DNA of 64,000 nt from contig UYJD01000003.1 in the NCBI GenBank assembly GCA_900618795.1, positions 34,262 through 98,261 of the forward strand, in the 5' to 3' direction. Positions 1 to 11,090 of the stretch are shown one piece after another; the stretch's first letter is position 1; every line of letters starts with the position of its first letter. Both the position numbers and the translations under genes were made by a program. Source of the DNA: Cyanodermella asteris (taxonomy: Eukaryota; Ascomycota; Lecanoromycetes; Ostropales; Stictidaceae). The notes beneath the pieces were generated by a model. The model had not been told where the DNA came from, made no database searches, and saw only the letters and a program-made list of their open reading frames with translations.

Positions 1-915
1 AAAGAGGAAATTAACAGGAAGCGATATGACGGCTGGTCGATCTGACATTGAGTTTGTGGCCAGCCGTTGGTGGACCAGTAGTGGCCCGTTTGAGTCGGAT
101 TGGCGAATTGAAGGTCTGAGACTGAAGTCGTTCCCCACCATCTAGACAATCTATCCAGTGGAGAGACTTTCGATTGCAGGTTTACGTGCACCCGACGAGT
201 GGTAGCAAAGCTAACATCCTCATCATCTGTCGAATAGTGCGTCGCAATGGCCGTTATCTCAGTCCTCAGGACAGTGTACCGTAGCAGCGGATCGTGCTCT
301 GTGGGATGCCGACTTGGCAAAGACATGCTCGATGCCATCGGAAGCTCGTGTTTTAATCGCATCAAACAGCGGTTCAGCTGACACCGTGGGCCTGCGAGTC
401 TGAGTCCGACGACGGTCCGCTTTCCCATTAGACAGCAGACGACAGGAAGCAGCCGTCTGAAGTGGGTTCAATCAGAACCAGCCGTCTGGCATCGAGCTTG
501 CGTGAGATGGGCGTGAGCTATTCGTGTAGCGACAAGCACATCCCGGTCACTGCCCATTCATCGCTTCACGCCGTGAGTGGGGAAAGAAGAGCCCGAGAAA
601 AGCAACAGCTGTGAATCCTGAAGGCGGAGTTGCCGCATCGTTTCCTTCGTCATCAACGAGAGAGCTCGGGCGAGTGAAAAGCAAAGCACCAAGTAAGCTA
701 GTACTCAGACACATCCCTGCATCTGCTGCTAAATACCCATTTTCTTGCCCTTCCTCCAACCACCTTGCTTTCCACTGCTCAGCTCGATTCTTCCTTCACC
801 ACCACACTCGTTTTGTGAGCAAAGCAACTTGTCTAATAATTCCACGATTCTTCTTGACACGATTACTCTCAACACCCAGAGAACGAGATTTCGTGAGATA
901 CTTTCTACAGCAATC
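1..915. other. Non-coding stretch upstream of the first gene
   Basis: No reading frame here has a recognisable product. The last 200 bases are pyrimidine-rich, as expected for the promoter and leader of the gene starting at 916. I see nothing else. Confidence 0.6.
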
Positions 916-1527
916 ATGCTCTTCACTCGCTCAACCGTCTTGCTCACCCTCTCGACCACGCTCCTCCCCTCCGCTCTCGGCTCAGCACACAACAGCCACG
1001 AAGCCCGCCGTCAACCCGCAACACCAACCCACCACACCCTGCCCTCCGAACTTCACAGCCTCCTCGCCCAAGCCGACCGCGTTGCCCTGCACGCCGCCCT
1101 CCACGAATCCCACCCGTCCTTCAACGACGGCACCCACGAGAACGACCTCGCCGCCATCGAGGCCGTACACCGGGAGTCTCCGCCGCTCGCAACCCGCATC
1201 CTCGAGCTCGCCAGACGTCAGAATGGAACTGTGGCGGAGACGACTTCTCTGCCGGACGGTGCGAGCCTGAGCACGGACGTGTATTTGACGACCTTCACGG
1301 CCCCGGATGGGATGCTGCAGACGATTACGGCCGTGACGGTCATTGGAGTTACGCCGACGGGCGGACATGGGTCGGGAGGAGCGGCGGCGACGTCGCGGAG
1401 CGGCAGTGGAGCTGGCACGTTGCAGAACATGGGACAGGTGGGCGTCACGAAGCCGTGGCGGGATGCGAAGCTGGTTTCGGAGGCGGCTTTCCTAGCTGGC
1501 CTTGTCGTGCTCGTGGGACTTGCCTAG
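916..1527 (+). CDS. Secreted, probably GPI-anchored protein of unknown function (203 aa)
   Basis: The open frame runs further upstream, but the ATG at 916 places a clear signal peptide at the N-terminus (MLFTRSTVLLTLSTTLLPSA). The mature part is rich in Ala, His, Ser and Thr, with an RRQ dibasic site near residue 28 and another RRQ near 100. Close to the C-terminus is a Gly/Ser-rich small-residue stretch, followed by a hydrophobic tail (AAFLAGLVVLVGLA) that ends exactly at the stop. This layout is typical of fungal GPI-anchored cell-surface proteins. No catalytic motif is visible, so the function is unknown. The gene has no intron and no obvious partner nearby; the next gene lies 480 bp away on the other strand. 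The GPI call is an inference from the tail; a type I membrane tail is the alternative. Confidence 0.65.
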   Translation: MLFTRSTVLLTLSTTLLPSALGSAHNSHEARRQPATPTHHTLPSELHSLLAQADRVALHAALHESHPSFNDGTHENDLAAIEAVHRESPPLATRILELARRQNGTVAETTSLPDGASLSTDVYLTTFTAPDGMLQTITAVTVIGVTPTGGHGSGGAAATSRSGSGAGTLQNMGQVGVTKPWRDAKLVSEAAFLAGLVVLVGLA

Positions 1528-2010
1528 AAGGATTCCGTCATCATCCGGTGGGTGGGGGACAGAGGCGAATTTGATGTCGAGATTGAGTCCTGGTTGTTGC
1601 GTCTCTTCTGCCCTACGGTGCTCTATTTCCAAGTCATGTAATGTCGGCTTCAGACGCTTGTAATGGACGAGGACTGGGTTGCAAAGTGCGGACATTAGGC
1701 TTGTCCCCCGAAGTTGTTGCAAGTTTACGGGCACACGGTTAATTCAACATCTTAGCGATGGCGTTCAGATATACTGATATAGAATAAACGGCCTTGGCAA
1801 ATGTTTTCAATCTCCAAGCGTTCCTGACTGGCCAACCCCCACCGAATCATCTCGTGATCCTCTTCCAAGCTTGGAAAATTCAGAGTGAGGAAGCACTTCT
1901 CTACATCTCGCACTTCAACCTCCCCCCTCTCCCTGGTAGTACATCCACTGCCTCGCTCCCGCCATCCCTCACAATCCACCCTCCTCCATCGATCTCTACA
2001 AACCTCATCC
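1528..2010. other. Intergenic, between convergent genes
   Basis: This holds the 3' ends of two convergent genes. No supported frame or structure is seen. Confidence 0.5.
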
Positions 2011-2921
2011 TCACCAATCACAACTCTCCCCAATCAACCTCGCAATCCTCCCCAACGCAACCTCATCCACCGCATCGAACCCCTCCACTTCCTCACAATC
2101 AACATCCAACACCCCAACCACCTCCCCCTCCCCCTCATCCCCCGTCCCACCCCTGAAAATCGGCACTACAATCTCGCTCTTCGTCTTGGCATCACACGCA
2201 ATATGCCCCTCCCGCCTCTCCACATCGGGCACCACCTGCGTCTTCCTCTCGAGGAATCCGGCCGCACACACACCGGGGGCGCGCCGAGACGGGCTGCCGG
2301 GGCGGGGAAGGGGGATGGATTGGCAGGCGGGGAGGCCGGCAAAGGGGCCCAGGAGGAGCGAAAGGGTCGCACCGGATGAGTCGGAAGTCTTTGATTTGGG
2401 GGTCGGGAAGAGGTCGGAGCGGACGTAGAAGCCGGCCCAGTTTACGGAGGAGAGCGGCGAGGGGAGGGAGTGGAAGAGGGCCCAGAGGAGGGAGGACGCG
2501 TTGGCGAGATTGCTGTGAGCGAACTGCGTTAGAATGACGGTCGCTTTTGGGATTGTGACCTTGCGTCGGTTGCGGGCGTTGGGAAGGATGTCGGAAGGAG
2601 TGTTTGGAGCAGAGTTCGGGCTGTACAGATGTTTTTTTGGATATGTTGAATGAACAATGACTTACGAGATCTATATACGAATGTCAGTGATTGTCGTTCA
2701 GACGTGTTGCGAGGAGGTTTTGGCAAGGTTCGTTGTGCTCACCCAATTTCGTTGATCCTCGAATAATCCTTTTAGTTGTAATTCGACTTGCTCGTAAGCT
2801 TCCTCTTTGCTTATCCCTACCGGGAAGAGAGCCGTGTCGGCGTGTGGCTGGATATTATCACCAGAGTTAGCATGCAATTCAGTTCCGACGCCTCTCCTGT
2901 ATGGGAATCTTGACCCACCAT
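2011..2921 (-). CDS. Free methionine-(R)-sulfoxide reductase, GAF-domain (fRMsr)
   Basis: This enzyme reduces free methionine-R-sulfoxide through a GAF fold with three redox cysteines. My model has four exons: 2921-2919 (ATG only), 2847-2743, 2670-2666 (a 5-nt microexon) and 2512-2011, giving 204 aa. The family signature is clear: FEDQRNW, SNLANASSLLW, VNWAGFY, KTQVVPDV, GHIACD, SEIVVPI, GVLDVDC, and a final CDW. The cysteines fall at about residues 101, 120 and 144. The last two are 24 apart, as in the yeast enzyme, while the first pair is separated by about nine extra residues (a Pro/Ser/Arg-rich insert). The microexon is flanked by ATATAG and GTAAGT and restores the NW-ISNLANASS junction. 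Skipping it with another acceptor gives an in-frame but longer junction. Identity is firm; the ATG-only first exon is the least certain part. Confidence 0.85.
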
Positions 2922-3495
2922 TTCAAAAGATGGCGCACACTAAGATATACAAACAGCCTCGGTAAAATTCTGTCGTTCGAAATCGCTCAAGTGTTCATGG
3001 CCACCTGTAATATCGATGCCAGGTATAGCAAGCCGAGTTACTGTCGCAGTGCTTTGATGTAACGGAGAAAAGATGATAATTGTTCAGAGGCCGGCTGATT
3101 TGTCAGTTCATGTCTCCATTGCGCCATCTCCCAAAGCTGGTCGTGAACGCATGGCGTACACTTACTGATCGAGGCTGATCTACGGCTTGTCACATAACGA
3201 GTTTAGCCTGCGTTATTGGCTTCGAAGCTAGGTCGGCACACTTTTTTCTTCGGTGGGTCCACTTACGAAAAGCCCCTCTGTCCGAAACAGGCATTGACTT
3301 TGACGACACTGACCTTGTTTTAAATCACGCAGCTGCAAGTCTCCTTCATGTGTGGAAAGAGGCTGACACTTGATGCGGTCACGTCGTACGGTCTGCAAGG
3401 GGTTGCACACGAAGGACATTCGTGAGTATTTGAAAGTCATGAGAAGGTTTATTCGTGAATGACGCTTGCCGGCTATCTATCGAAATGCCTTTGCT
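2922..3495. other. Intergenic stretch
   Basis: This is the upstream region of the sulfoxide reductase and the 3' side of the carrier gene. No frame with a credible product is seen. Confidence 0.5.
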
Positions 3496-4572
3496 CTATC
3501 CAAACCATGTTCGTAGTGTCTCGTAAATGGAGAAGATGAAGGCTGAGCTTGGCGCTGCCCTCGCAACAGTGATGCCGCATCCTCTATACATGCCGCGAAT
3601 ACCTTGTACTTTCCAAATGGTCTTGCCAACATCGAGAAATGTGACCTTTGGGCCATTCAAAGTTCCTCCGCCCATTTGCTCCGTCTGCATGCGACTTTTG
3701 ATTGTATCTGCTGGGAAGAATGCAAAATTGTACGCCATACCTGCGCACGCGCCGGCAGTCATTTGCTGCCAGATCGGCAAGTTCTGGGCGGCAGCCTCGG
3801 CTGTAGACAACGCTGTTCCCATCTGGATGCGCTGAGCGTCGGCTGCTTGTTTCCTGAACATTGCCTTGACACCCTCATAGCTGCCGAACCATGCCGCTGA
3901 CCCTCCCGTCTCACGTATCAGGGTACCCATCTGCCCTCTCCAGAATGCCGTGAGACCTCCATGCCGGTAGACTGACGCAATGACGCTCAATGGACTTCTC
4001 TGAGTTCCTCCTTGCGCACCTGTGCCAGTGAAGCCGTCCGTGGGAACTTGTATCTGACACTTGACCAGCTCAATCGGTGTCAAGAGCATGCTAGTAAATG
4101 CTCCGCTTGCAGCTCCACATAGCAAGAGCACCGAAAAAGGCAAAGATTCGTCCTTGCTCTTGCCCTTGTAAATGGTCTGTTCGACGACACCCTGCGCAAT
4201 TCGATAGCTGAAGAAGAGGCTGCTAGTCTCGACAGCAGCACCGAACATGGGCGCACTGATGCCCCGATAGAGTCCAACAACGCCTTCATTCCGTAGCGAC
4301 TGGGTAAAGCAGTCCAGCGGACCCGTGTAGCGTGCCTCCGACTGTAACCGTACCTTGACGGTGTCGAAGGGGTATTCAATGATTTTGCCGACCACTCCTG
4401 CTATTGAACCAAAGGCGACATCCAGAACTGCCTCATGCGTCTGCGATCGCGTCTGCCTCTGTGTTGTGCCGGCATCTTCATTGTCGAAGGGTAAGTTCAA
4501 TGTCGGTGACGTATTAAGTTCATGGCGCTTGCTGGCCTCGAGCAGTGAGACTTCGTGCGTGGATTCTGTCAT
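3496..4572 (-). CDS. arg13: Mitochondrial carrier, ornithine/arginine type (ARG-13/Ort1-like)
   Basis: This is an inner-membrane carrier of the SLC25 family, 358 aa from the ATG at 4572; codons upstream stay open but lack an ATG. The three carrier signatures are in place: PFDTVKVR at about 68-75, PIELVKCQ at 166-173 and PADTIKSR at 287-294. Each is followed by the usual helix pair and a YRG or WRG turn. The sequence EYPFDTVKVRLQS and the PIELVKC repeat resemble the fungal ARG-13/yeast Ort1 group, which exchanges mitochondrial ornithine for cytosolic arginine precursors. The first 48 residues are a non-conserved, polar extension. The gene is intronless and divergent from cgr1. The carrier family is certain; the substrate is inferred from motif similarity. 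Confidence 0.85.
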   Translation of the reverse strand: MTESTHEVSLLEASKRHELNTSPTLNLPFDNEDAGTTQRQTRSQTHEAVLDVAFGSIAGVVGKIIEYPFDTVKVRLQSEARYTGPLDCFTQSLRNEGVVGLYRGISAPMFGAAVETSSLFFSYRIAQGVVEQTIYKGKSKDESLPFSVLLLCGAASGAFTSMLLTPIELVKCQIQVPTDGFTGTGAQGGTQRSPLSVIASVYRHGGLTAFWRGQMGTLIRETGGSAAWFGSYEGVKAMFRKQAADAQRIQMGTALSTAEAAAQNLPIWQQMTAGACAGMAYNFAFFPADTIKSRMQTEQMGGGTLNGPKVTFLDVGKTIWKVQGIRGMYRGCGITVARAAPSSAFIFSIYETLRTWFG

Positions 4573-5334
4573 CGGCGCTGGCGATAGAGAGACGATGCTT
4601 CCTGAGGCTTGTGATTTCGTATGGTCGGGTTTCGTCAAGGGCCGTCCTCACCAGGTCCAAGTCACAGCGGCGACAGAACGGCCTCGTGTCTCAATTGTTA
4701 TCGCGGGATCATTGTGCCATCAGGAACAGAGCAGCGGGCAGCTGTCTCCGTATAATGGCCGGGAATGTGTTAGTGCGAGATGCGAGGGCACGAATTTGTG
4801 GAGGGGCCCGACTGAGTCAAATAGGTGGAAAGCTGGGCGGAGGAGCCGCAGCAAGTGGATCGACGTCCATGTGCCTGAGGCCGTGACGCCGCTCCTCGGT
4901 GCGTTTTTTTGTTTTTTTTTTCTTGGGCGGATCGACGAATTTCACACCACAAACTGCGTTGAACCCTCCCCGCAGCCGCCCGCATCACCACCGCGACTTA
5001 ATTCTTGGACCGAACTGTACCTGTTAATTGACGTATGCTATTTAGTAGGCTGTGCTTGTATCACGAGGAGCTATAGTCTGCAAGCATCGGAGACGGAGAC
5101 GAAGCCGCGCTGCTGTGGGGATCGAACGCTTTCCTTAGCTAAACTCCACTTTGCCAACAACGAACAAACTTTGAGCAGTCGAGTGCCAGCATCCAAATTT
5201 CTCGTGCACTTTCATCACACTCTTGTGCGCAACCCTTGCCGTCTCCTCAATTCAAGACAGCCTTTGGTGCTGACTTCGGCAATTTCTCAATACCCCGATC
5301 CCCAGCCACGCTGTTTCGTGACACTCCTCTCACC
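4573..5334. promoter_or_regulatory. Shared upstream region of the carrier and cgr1
   Basis: This 760-bp stretch separates two divergent genes and must contain both promoters. It holds a T-rich tract around 4906-4922 and a pyrimidine-rich leader just before the cgr1 ATG. No specific operator could be identified. Confidence 0.4.
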
Positions 5335-5727
5335 ATGTCGACAACGACAACGACAGCCACATCCTCAGCCGCTACAGCCACAGCCAAAGCCCCGCCAACA
5401 CAGACCGCCGAGCCTCAGAACATCTCACGGCGAGTGAACGGCAAGAACTGGCACGAGACGAAAAAGCCCTTCCGCCAGAATGCCGGCCTCGCATCGTACG
5501 CCAAACGCGCAAAGCTACGAGAAGAGACTGCAGCGGTAAAGAAGTTGGAGCGTGAGATGAGAGAGGAAAAGGCTGCGCAGAGAGAAGCTTGGGTTCAAGG
5601 CATCAAGGAGAAGCGGGCACGAAAGGAAGAGCGAGAGCGCTATGAGCGGATGGAAGAGAAGATGCACAAGAAGCGAGTGGAGCGGGTGAAGAGACGAGAG
5701 AAGAGGAATAAGTTGTTGGGGAAGTGA
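5335..5727 (+). CDS. cgr1: rRNA-processing protein Cgr1
   Basis: This is a small nucleolar protein needed for 60S subunit pre-rRNA processing. The ATG at 5335 sits in a good context (CACCATGTCG) and gives 130 aa; the open frame continues upstream without matching the family. The N-terminal 30 residues are low-complexity Thr/Ala. Then comes the Cgr1 core: [16 protein letters not shown], an AKRAK basic patch, and a long charged coiled-coil of Glu/Arg/Lys ending in [12 protein letters not shown]. Length and composition fit the family (about 110-130 aa). There is no intron. It is a housekeeping gene divergent from the mitochondrial carrier. Confidence 0.85.
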   Translation: MSTTTTTATSSAATATAKAPPTQTAEPQNISRRVNGKNWHETKKPFRQNAGLASYAKRAKLREETAAVKKLEREMREEKAAQREAWVQGIKEKRARKEERERYERMEEKMHKKRVERVKRREKRNKLLGK

Positions 5728-8700
5728 GCGATGTTTTGAGGTTCTATTGCGATACATTCGATGATGACTGTCGTATTCCTCGATGGCGTCAAGGAGCAAC
5801 GGGAGTAATGATCGCTCTCATCAGGACTACACCACACAGGACCTGCCATGCATCTTCTTCCCAGCTACGTGTCGACACGTTTGTGCTTCCTCTGAGTATT
5901 CGCCGCCATATTCACACATCGGTCGTGGTGGGAAGGTCAAGTTATAAGTTCATCCGCGCATGGAGCCACACGTGCGTACCAGCTCGAGGTCTGATGAAAC
6001 CTTGGGCTCAAATGTGGCTAGTCTTGGGCGCTTATCAGGATGATCACAGAAAGACTTGCTCTCGAGTCTTGCAAAGCCGACGACTGTTGCGAACGAGCAA
6101 GCACCTGCCGCTTCGGAGTTTGCTTTTTGGAGGAAACTTACTAGGACGCGCCCTTCGAGACTGATGGAGAGCTGGGGAAAGATCCGAAAGGTTTGAGAGC
6201 AGTAGGGTGCCAAGATTATGTTAATTGATGAACGCCCAAGAGCACAACACATTGAGGTAGCAAACCCTAAATTGATAATGGCGAAAACAGCCTACCTACA
6301 GTTCCGACTGACCTCGAGTGTGCATCTTGTAGTCAGATCCAAGCAGGACTGACATTGTCTTGTCGTGGCTTTGCGCAATCGTTTCGTCCCAGCTGTCCCG
6401 ACGTGTCCGATGTGGACGCAACTAATTTTGTCTCGTAAGGTATATGTACAAGACTGCCGCGCTGAAGTGGCATGTACGACCATAGGCTGTAGAAAAGAAG
6501 GCATCCCGTCCGCTCTGCCCTATTCAAACTACTGACCGGCCCGTCAGTACTCAGGTGGGTGACCACTGGGGAATCCAGGCTGTTGTACATTTTTTGTCGT
6601 CATCTTGTTCGTGCTTCTGCTTTTTTTTTTTCTTTTTTCCAGGCAGAATTTGGTTGCCTTTGGAAGTAGTCTGAGTGGCTGCAGAAGCCGCACCAGCAGG
6701 TATGCACGCACTTATTGAACATGATGCAGGTCCTTTTTCGCCCTTTCTCCTTTCCTGCGAAAGCGTATATAGTGAGCAGTCTCATCTCGGACGACACACG
6801 ACTTGGTAGACGCCAGCGACCGACCTTTGCAATTGATTCGAAGAAAAAAAAGGGGAAAACGGAAAAAAAAGCTGGGTGAACATGCTACGAAACAAAGCGT
6901 GAAAAATCGGAGCATCGAGTTCAAGATGGCATAATGATGATAGGGTGCTCACTGTTTTGAACAGTAGAGTTTCTTGGTAGAAACTATGTCTGCAAATTCT
7001 GCCCCTCAACAGTGAATAACAGACCGTCGCTGTTGCATTCAGGAAACTCAGGCCATACAGGAGATATGGGTGGCCGCACCGCCTGCAGCTATAACGACCA
7101 GCATCGATGAGACGAAGCATTCGTAGGCTGTGCTTGTCGTCCCATTCAAAAGAAAAACCGCGGTGGGGACAGTGTCGCAACCGCAGAGATATTGAGTTTC
7201 TTTACCGTGCTCGATCGAGTAATAATGGCGTATGAAATTATGATTTAACGATCGCAATGTCTCAAAGTCGGTTCAGCACGTCCATCGTAAACTCCGATAA
7301 CCTCATGCCCGCACAACATCTCACAACCGTCCGATAGGCTCCGGGGCAGCACTACAAGCCCCTGCCGAGACCGGAATGAGACCGTTCCAATGGTGTATTG
7401 CGTGACTTGTCTGTGTCACATCAGAACACCTGCCGTAGGCTCCCAAATGAGAAAAACGTGCTGTCTTCCGAACGCACGAGAGAACGAAGCACGAAGCTTG
7501 CCATACCTTTGGAGAGATCGCAAAGCACGACAGTGTGCGAGCTTATTTTGAGGCACCTCGCACGGCATCGTGACCTGCAACCAGGAACGATGCTGGTGGT
7601 GCCCGAAAGACAGAAAGGTAATCGCCTCAGCGACACGAATTGTCCGATTAGGGCTTTAATGTCCCACATCTACATCACAAACCTTCGGGTCGAGAGATAA
7701 GCAACGGAAACTCCTGATGGTGACGCGATCTTCTGCTCACACATGAGGTTGGTGGCTCAGGTTCTCGAAACGGTGTACAGAGAGGGCCGCGCAAGGTATA
7801 AAAACACAGACAATACAGATGCGGGCATCAGTGGAAAGTTTCGGCTCGTGTAGCTGTGTGCAGTCGTGGTGGCGCTGGAGATGGCTGGTTGGAGGTTCGA
7901 TGACCAAAGTATATCTCACGTCATTGGCCAATCAGGCCATCATCGGAGCATTCAGCAAGCCCACCCACGAAGCGTTGAGTGAGCGTTCCGTCGGATTCAC
8001 AGCCATCAAAACCTCAAGATTCAGTACTTTTGCGAAGAACACTAATCGCCCTGCCTGCAACTTTCTCTTGTCTCGCTTTCTCGCTAATGGATCCTCAGCT
8101 CGGGCTCCCTGCACTCCGGGCGTGGCTGGCTGCGAGCTGGCGTCATGCTCCAACCACTAAATATAGTCGGCCAGTGCGGTCTGAGACAGGGATTACCCTG
8201 CCGAAGCAGGATTTGCGCGGAAATATCCTCTACCCGATCTGGGAGTCAAGAAGATTCTGCACTGGCTTGTGCGGTACTAGGTCCGAGCATTTGGACTAGA
8301 ATGGTTCGTTGTCTTTGATTCATTCTACAGACATTGATTTATTGCTGAAAGTCGATTGCTGTGCCAAGACGGGCAGTCGTTTTGGCTGATCACGTTAATC
8401 CACTTTCAAGCACCCATCTTCATCTTGAAAGTTTGCATCGCCCGGTGGCAAATTGGTCGCTGCGTTGCAAGCGTTTGTCAGTGAGCCGACGCGTACGCTG
8501 CACTTTGCGCCAGCCTGCGTCGTTTCCTTGTTAAATGTCCTTGCATCCCGCTACACACATACCGAACCCGCTGAAGAGGTTTCCCATACACTTCGGATTA
8601 TGGACACGCATTCACGGTTCATGCTCTCTCGTTTGGGCCGCTTGCATCTTGACTATTGCCAACAGGTCGCAGTACATTGCAGAGCACTTCGTCGATGGCA

Positions 8701-8853
8701 ACGGGTCAACCCCTCCGTCTCAAATTCGCAGTCATGAGCTTGAGCGTAATATTGACAATCGGGTCAAGTTTGGTTTCGTAAAGCATCGTCATTATCGTTA
8801 TTTGCGTGATGGATTCAATGTGCTATTGTCACACATTGAGGATCGCGACCAGC
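5728..8853. other. 3.1-kb gene-free stretch
   Basis: None of the short frames on either strand shows a domain, a signal peptide or a convincing splice structure. Homopolymer runs occur (T/C-rich near 6620-6640, A-rich near 6841-6870). No terminal repeats or transposon coding motifs were seen. It may hold a long non-coding RNA or decayed sequence, but nothing supports either. Confidence 0.5.
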
Positions 8854-10367
8854 TCATTCTTTGTTGTTCTTTGCCTTTTCTCGCAATGTCGCCATTGGAT
8901 ACGAGAACACTGGCTCTTGATCTTCGTCGTCAAGCAACTCGTTCGTTGCCCTCTTATCAGTGGCTTCGTACCACTGCAGGAAGCCTGAGATCAGGTACGC
9001 GGCAGCACCCCATATGCTCGTCAAATCGGCCTGATACGCGCCCCATTCGACATCAAACTCTGCAGCACCGAAGCATGCAATCAACCTGTTGAGGGTCAGT
9101 ACAATGAAGAACACGCATCATATGGTCAAACTTACAAGAACCCGATTGACCCAATCGTGGCCCAAATACCAATCCACCAACCGATCGTCGCTGGCTCAGG
9201 CTTGTTCCACTTTTCTTGCGTCTCGAGAGTGAACATGATGCCCGCCGTCAAGAAGCAGCAGGATGCGACGATCTGAGGTATCCAATAAGCCGCCTCCTTC
9301 TGCCACGGTTCCAGGCTGCTGAGAATGCCGGGCAAGTTGACAACGCCGCAAATGCCGTACAGGGTCGCTCCGAAGAGCTGAATGGCGCATGCAAGATACC
9401 CAATCTCATATACATGGTGCGTCTTCAGAACGTACCAGCTCGGCCACCATCGCCATGTGTTGTACACATATTGGGTGCTCTGATCGGCTGGGCCCATGTC
9501 AACTCCACCGCGTCGCGGTATTGGCGGCTTCTCCTCGTCGTCGCGATGCGAGGTGAAATGAGAGAGGAACGAATGGATCTTGACGTCGACGAGGTGCTTT
9601 GCGTGGTTTTCATGTCCCTCCAGAAATCTCCGCATGGCTGATCCTCGGAATGAGCCGTCATTCACCGCTTCCAGGTAGGCTACTGTTGCGCCGACTTGAT
9701 ACAGGACGGCACCGATGAAGAAGCACACAGAAGTGCCATATTTCGAAACGTCGTGGCTCACAGACCCGGGCATGGCGACCTCCATGAACGCCCAAGAGCC
9801 GTCCATGACGAACAACACGGATCCCCAAGTGTATGACCACCCGCTCCAGAAGGCCATGTCCCAGTACGGGAACGTAAAGAACATCGACCGTAGTATCAGG
9901 CAGGTCTCTTTGACCTGTGCTGCCAGGCGCGTTTTGAAGGGCTTTCTCTCCACATAGGCCGGGACCACTGATGAGTTTCTACGTTTCCGGTTATCACGAG
10001 AACGCCATAACAATGTGTGCACATTTTCTGGTTTGCCAGGCGCATCGGACTGATCGGATGACTCGCTGTCTCCCCTCCACCTGATATGCACTCGAACATT
10101 GGTTGGATTGAATCGATTCGAAGGTCCACCGGCGTGTATACTGTCTAGACGTAATTTGCGCCTGGCGGAATGCGCTGCCGTACGGACTGCCTGAAGATGT
10201 GGGTGATGGTCCAACGTCGACGAGGCAGTCTTCTCCTTGTCAAGTGCCTTGGATGGTGTCCGATCAGTCGGGCTGACAGATCGTTCGGAAGCAGCCGTGC
10301 TGGTGGACGACGGGCGACGCTCGTCCGGCGGATACCCACTCAAGCCTGAAATGACGTGCGGTTCCAT
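8854..10367 (-). CDS. Multi-pass integral membrane protein, fungal conserved
   Basis: There are two exons, 10367-9136 and 9085-8854, joined over a 50-bp intron (GTAAGT ... CAACAG), giving 487 aa. The frame is open further upstream but without an ATG. Residues 1-150 are polar, rich in Ser, Pro and Arg, and probably cytosolic. The rest contains about six hydrophobic segments: FWSGWSYTWGSVLFVMDGSW, SVCFFIGAVLYQVGATVAYL, IGYLACAIQLFGATLYGICG, WIPQIVASCCFLTAGIMFTL, IGWWIGIWATIGSIGFLLIA and SIWGAAAYLISGFLQWYEA. Two of these read like repeats of a GA..YQ.GA..A.LEA pattern, which recalls the bacterial YrhK-type membrane segment; that is only a resemblance. The function is unknown. Confidence 0.75.
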
Positions 10368-11090
10368 GGCAGGCAGCTCGTGTGATATTTGAGACAGGAA
10401 AGGAAACACACGGGCAGGTCACGCAAAAAGTAGGCCAGCTACGACGGCGTAGCACTGGAGTAGATAAGGCATCGTATCAGGTCAGGTCGGAAAAGAGGTG
10501 TGCACTATCAGTGCTAAAGTGTGACGGTGATGCCAGATGGGTGCAAGATCTTCGCGAGTTGACTTTCGCAGCGGCACGCAAAGGTGATTTGGCAATTGGC
10601 TGGCACGAGACACCGCCAACGTGCGGTCATCTTGCCTCGATACAACAGGGCGATCGAGAGAAGGGAGACGCGTCTCCCGAGATTGGGCAGCCTAGCAAGG
10701 ACGCTAAGATATTGACGCACTCACCGTTAGAAGGAGCCCAAGCGTCCTGTCGCCGGCACATCCTTGCTTGATCTGGTTGCTGTCTTAGAGAACTGACCAT
10801 CGGCTAAGGACTTTGAGAAACTCAGCTGGAGAGGAGACATGGAAGTTGGACGGGTGAGAAGGGCATGATCTGGCGACACGTTGATATCGGCATGAGAAGA
10901 GCAGTTAGATATACGCAGATGCTGACAAGATCTTTGCTCCGGAGTGACTGGTCGCACGTTTGGGCACAATGACATCAGAGCTTCGTATAGCGGAGTTTGA
11001 GCTCCTGAAGCTCAGTTTGTTCGCGCTCCGCTTCATATACCCAGGTACGCCCAGCGATTCCACAGGTCCGTTCATGGTGTAGCTGCAGCG
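10368..11090. promoter_or_regulatory. Divergent promoter region
   Basis: This 720-bp interval separates the divergent membrane-protein gene and etr1, and should hold both promoters. No discrete element could be assigned. Confidence 0.35.

Noticed and set aside
5728-8853. Hidden transposon or gene in the long gap
   Set aside because: No terminal repeats, transposase motifs or credible coding exons were found on either strand.
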